The position numbers and the translations under genes were made by a program. This document shows, one piece after another, positions 61,255-64,000 of a stretch of 64,000 bases of DNA; the first letter of the stretch is position 1, and each line of letters begins with the position of its first letter. The notes under the pieces were generated by a model. It worked only from the letters and a program-made list of their open reading frames with translations, ran no database searches and had not been told where the DNA came from. Where the stretch lies: contig OU612071.1 in NCBI GenBank assembly GCA_914767715.1, forward strand, positions 24,115,681-24,179,680, in the 5' to 3' direction. Source of the DNA: Membranipora membranacea (Eukaryota; Bryozoa; Gymnolaemata; Cheilostomatida; Membraniporidae).

Positions 61255-62124
61255 GTGATTGCTGCCATCAATGCTATGAAAAATTGGAAGGCAGTAGGTC
61301 CTGATGGTATTCCTGCAGAGATATATAAGCATGCAGGCCCTGAGCTATCTGATAAGCTCCTCCAACTATTTCAGAAGATATGGCAGACCGAAACCCTTCC
61401 TGCTGACCTACGTGATGCACTTATTGTGACTATTTTCAAGAAAGGAGACAAGTCTCTCTGCGGAAACTATAGAGGAATATCTCTGCTAGCAATTGCTGGA
61501 AAGATACTGGCCAGGATTCTGTCAACGAGGCTATCGTCTGTTGCTGAAGAAGTACTACCGGAGTCTCAATGTGGTTTCCGACCGGGCAGAGGTACAGTTG
61601 ACATGATATTTGCAGCACGCCAAATACAAGAGAAGTGCCGTGAGCAATATCAAGAACTACACATGGCCTTTATAGACCTCACTAAGGCTTTCGACTCAGT
61701 GGACCGAGAGTCACTCTGGAAAGTCCTCTCGCTAATAGGATGCCCTGAGAAGTTCATCAAAATAGTCCGGCTATTACATGATGATATGTCAGCATCAGTA
61801 TTAGTTGATGGGCAAGGCTGTGTGATTGCTCCGACACTATTTTCTATATTCTTACTGGCTGTCTTGCATCTCGTGCGTCAGAGGCTACCACCCGGAGTCA
61901 GAATCCAGTACAGGATCGACGAACTATTCAATCTACGCCGCCTCAAAGCCAAGACAATGAGAACAAAGATCACCGTAACAGAGTTGCAGTATGCAGATGA
62001 TAATGCAATTGTGGCCAATACTGAACACGATCTTCAGCTGGCTATGGATGCCTTTTATTTTGCAGCCCAAACCAGGGATACCGGCAGGCCAAGTCCAGAA
62101 GCCCGAAATATTGGTGAAAGGTGA
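61255..62124 (+). pseudogene. LINE reverse transcriptase, internal deletion
   Basis: 289 codons open. Ordered RT motifs: NWKAVGPDGIPAEIYKHAGP (0), GNYRGISLLAIAGKILARIL (1-2), QCGFRPGRGTVDMIFAARQ, AFIDLTKAFDSVDRESLW (A, with catalytic Asp), then VDGQGCVIAPTLFSIFLLAV (B) and LQYADDNAIVANTEHDLQ (C, YADD). Between VDGQ and GCVIAP about a dozen residues usual in this family are missing, an in-frame deletion just before motif B. The catalytic Asp residues are all present. The frame then shifts into the segment starting at 61,991. Confidence 0.9.
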
Positions 62125-62890
62125 GCCACTGAATAATGTGGAAAACTTCACATATCTCGGAAGCTGCCTCTCAGCCAAAGCTGACATAGATAAAGACATA
62201 GAGCAGAGACTTCAAGCCGCTAGTATCGAGTTTGGACGCCTTCGAAAAAGAGTGTTTGACAACAAAGATCTCTACTCAAGAACAAAGCTGAAAGTGTACA
62301 GAGCAGTTATCATGCCTACACTCCTCTATGCCTCCGAAGCATGGGTAACCTACAGCAGAAACATAAAGAGTCTAGAAGAGTACCATCAAAGATGCCTTCG
62401 CAGAATACTAACTATAAAGTGGACAGACAAACGCACCAACAACAGTGTACATGACCAGTCAGGTATTCCAAGCGTAGAATCGTATATAATATCTAACAAG
62501 CTCCGGTAGGCTTGACATGTGGTGCGCATGGATAATGGTAGGCTGCCCAAACAGATCATGTATGGTGAACTCTGCAACGCTAAGAGGAAACAGGGAGGAC
62601 AACGCAAATGCTTCAAAGACAATCTAAAACACAATCTTAAACAATGTCATATTAACCCAGATAGATGGGAAGACAACGCTCGAAATCGCCCACTATGGCG
62701 CTCCAAAATCAAAATGGGGGTAAAGATATTTGAAGATGACAGGAAAGAGCACCGTGAGGAGCTTCGTGCTGCTCGCAAACTGAGAAAGAGCTCATCCATA
62801 GACGAGAGTGACGCCTTCAAATACACCCATTGTGGAAAACTATGTAAATCAAGGATAGGACTACACAATCACTCAAGGACCCACAAATAG
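61991..62890 (+). pseudogene. LINE C-terminal region with CCHH finger, broken
   Basis: Two frames (61,991-62,509 and 62,519-62,890) carry the thumb/connection region (NVENFTYLGSCLS, LKVYRAVIMPTLLYASEAWV, HQRCLRRILTIKW) and the tail. The tail ends in C-x2-C...H-x3-H, FKYTHCGKLCKSRIGLHNHS with RTH after it; the first Cys of the usual C-x2-C pair is replaced (THCGKLC is a C-x3-C), so finger geometry is altered. A stop at about 62,507 separates the frames. Confidence 0.8.
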
Positions 62891-62922
62891 CAAGCAGACA
62901 TCAAACTCTATACAGAGGGATT

Positions 62923-62957
<35 letters not shown>

Positions 62958-62961
<4 letters not shown>

Positions 62962-63390
62962 TTACACGGTATTACACAACGATAAAAATTGACTTAAATT
63001 CTAATATATAAGCGATAAAGTTTTACAATTTATCACTTGAAATACAACTTCAATAGAAACACGTCTGCACAGAATCATGATCAGAACACACCTGTACCAC
63101 TTGACAGTCTAAATGCTACCGTATTGGACAACGGTCCTGATGCTACTGATTGAAGCTGTAGATGCTGCATATACTTATTGATGGGCTAATGGTGTATTCA
63201 TGATGCAGCTTTTGCAGGCATTTTCACTTTGATGATGAGATTAGTGCTGTATTAATGTCATTGGCTGTTGCAGCAGGGAGTTTCAGATGGTGATAATTTG
63301 TAGTTGTCTTCTCTTGCTTGTACTATTAGCTGTGATGATAGTAGTCTTGTGCTGTACTGTGTCCGATAATGCTTGTGCTGTACATGTGAT
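62958..63390. repeat. Dispersed repeat, right fragment
   Basis: Continues the repeat that the LINE split: CACGTCTGCACAGAAT, CTTGACAGTCTAAATGCTAC, GACAACGGTCCTGATGCTAC and AATGCTTGTGCTGTA match 56,550-57,060. Confidence 0.65.
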
Positions 63391-63399
63391 ATTACAGAG

Positions 63400-63545
63400 G
63401 CATCCTTTCAGGTTTTGGGGATGGGTGTCTCCACAGGCCAGGGGGCCGCCTAGGCAGCCCTGGCGGGGTCAAGGGGCAGGGCCCCATTATGGGGTCCGGG
63501 GCTTTGCCCCGGAAGCCACAGGAAAATACAAAAATATAGGGCTTA
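63400..63545. repeat. GC-rich block with dyads
   Basis: A sharp GC-rich island in AT-rich surroundings, containing the dyads CCGGGGCTTTGCCCCGG and GGGGCCCCATTATGGGGTCC-like pairs and GGCCGCCTAGGCAGCC. It may be a terminal part of a DNA-transposon-derived repeat, since it adjoins a hAT gene fragment. Not a known RNA. Confidence 0.5.
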
Positions 63546-63748
63546 AATCATTGAAATATTGTTAATTAAGAGGCACTTTTACATCTTTTTTATCTTATAA
63601 TTGTATGTAGGAAGTAAAGAACAAGACATTATGTTCTATCAACATAGAACCCATAGACCAGACACTCTAGACGAGACTATTCTATTTTAAGATACAACTG
63701 TCACTGTCATCATAGAAACTAGAATCCAAGTGGGTTTTGAAGATACAG

Positions 63749-64000
63749 TCACTTCTTTTTCAGACTAATAAATCTGTCAACATATTTGTCAATAGGGGTT
63801 GAAAGAAGAAGACCCTTGTGCTTATAGCCTAGTACATAGGCATTTAGTGACACCTGACTCATGGTGGATCTTAGATTGGTTTTGACATATTTCAATGTCG
63901 AGTTTGCTCTCTCTGTTGATGCTGAAGTCACAGGTGTAGTGAGCAGAATCTTTAAAAGCATATATATGTTGGGGTAAAATATGGAGTTTTTGGCTAGTAG
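63749..64000 (-). CDS. hAT transposase C-terminal (dimerisation) end, partial
   Basis: An open minus-strand frame from the window edge (64,000) to TGA at 63,749-63,751. It contains the hAT C-terminal dimerisation signature: LLTTPVTSASTERANSTLKY, then KTNLRSTMSQ and LNAYVLGYK. The order I(F/Y)P, hydrophobic run, S-x-x-ERANS-x-L and LR-x-TM is diagnostic of the family used by hAT transposases and ZMYM/P52rIPK-like host genes. The Lys-rich end SLKKK follows. No stop or frameshift in the visible part, so activity cannot be judged. The rest lies right of the window. Confidence 0.85.
   Translation of the reverse strand, partial: LLAKNSIFYPNIYMLLKILLTTPVTSASTERANSTLKYVKTNLRSTMSQVSLNAYVLGYKHKGLLLSTPIDKYVDRFISLKKK

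Larger units (their letters stand above)
59228..62957 (+). mobile_element. Near-full-length APE-type LINE
   Basis: 3.7 kb, plus strand, bounded by an 11-bp target duplication GATGTTACACG (59,217-59,227; 62,958-62,968) and ending in a (GA)n tail (about 62,928-62,958), both typical of target-primed insertion. About 59,340-59,870 is a GC-richer 5' untranslated segment. The single long ORF is broken by frameshifts and stops into at least seven pieces covering endonuclease, reverse transcriptase and a C-terminal zinc-finger-like end. The copy is therefore inactive but not ancient. The clade (RTE-like or another APE group) is not settled by eye. Confidence 0.85.

Overview
The window reads as nuclear DNA of an invertebrate animal. 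It is AT-rich, genes are split by GT-AG introns, tRNA-derived SINE-like repeats, LINE, LTR and DNA transposons are present, and nothing is arranged in operons. I cannot name the taxon from sequence alone. Almost all recognisable coding sequence belongs to mobile elements; no conserved host housekeeping gene was identified.

Layout. 0-34.7 kb is gene-poor. It holds one exon-like block (717-849), short tandem arrays, a 394-bp MITE (3216-3609), a heptanucleotide satellite (about 6.34-6.90 kb), a near-identical 896-bp direct tandem duplication (7.13-8.92 kb) with a diverged inverted relative at 4.7 kb, a 746-bp hAT-type element with an 8-bp target duplication (17411-18156), a foldback (19.3-19.9 kb), a SINE-like family (23.7-26.8 kb) and a possible small secreted-protein gene (31.4-32.0 kb, minus).

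34,696-51,005 is the centrepiece: one 16.3-kb DNA transposon with inverted ends. Between the ends lie two convergent multi-exon genes. On the minus strand, 49,810 to 40,728, is a 13-exon THAP-domain DDE transposase; all 12 splice junctions agree in phase, but two codons are in-frame stops. On the plus strand, 38,257-39,956, is a 3-exon, 196-residue gene with a Cys-rich fold like the C-terminal ballast (zinc) domain of P2X7 receptors. A roughly 160-bp minisatellite between the two 3' ends appears to be a fusion of pieces of both genes. The left end is split by a second DNA transposon (34,766-37,812) with about 700-bp inverted repeats, a TTAA target duplication and its own THAP-only ORF. The uninterrupted copy of that insertion site survives in the opposite end of the large element.

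51-64 kb is a retroelement graveyard: a long-armed MITE (52.2-52.6 kb), a decayed LINE reverse transcriptase (minus, 52.8-54.1 kb), an internally deleted LTR element with recognisable PBS and PPT (minus, 54.2-56.3 kb), an unidentified decayed coding block (58 kb, minus), a frameshifted but nearly full-length APE-type LINE (59.2-63.0 kb, plus) inserted into an older repeat with an 11-bp target duplication, and the C-terminal end of a hAT transposase running off the right edge (minus).

How the parts fit: the THAP domain is expected to bind the element ends and the DDE core to cut them. The ballast-domain gene is an apparent passenger or accessory gene of the same unit. The nested TTAA element and intron insertions show that the unit has been resident long enough to be invaded, yet the transposase frame is almost intact.
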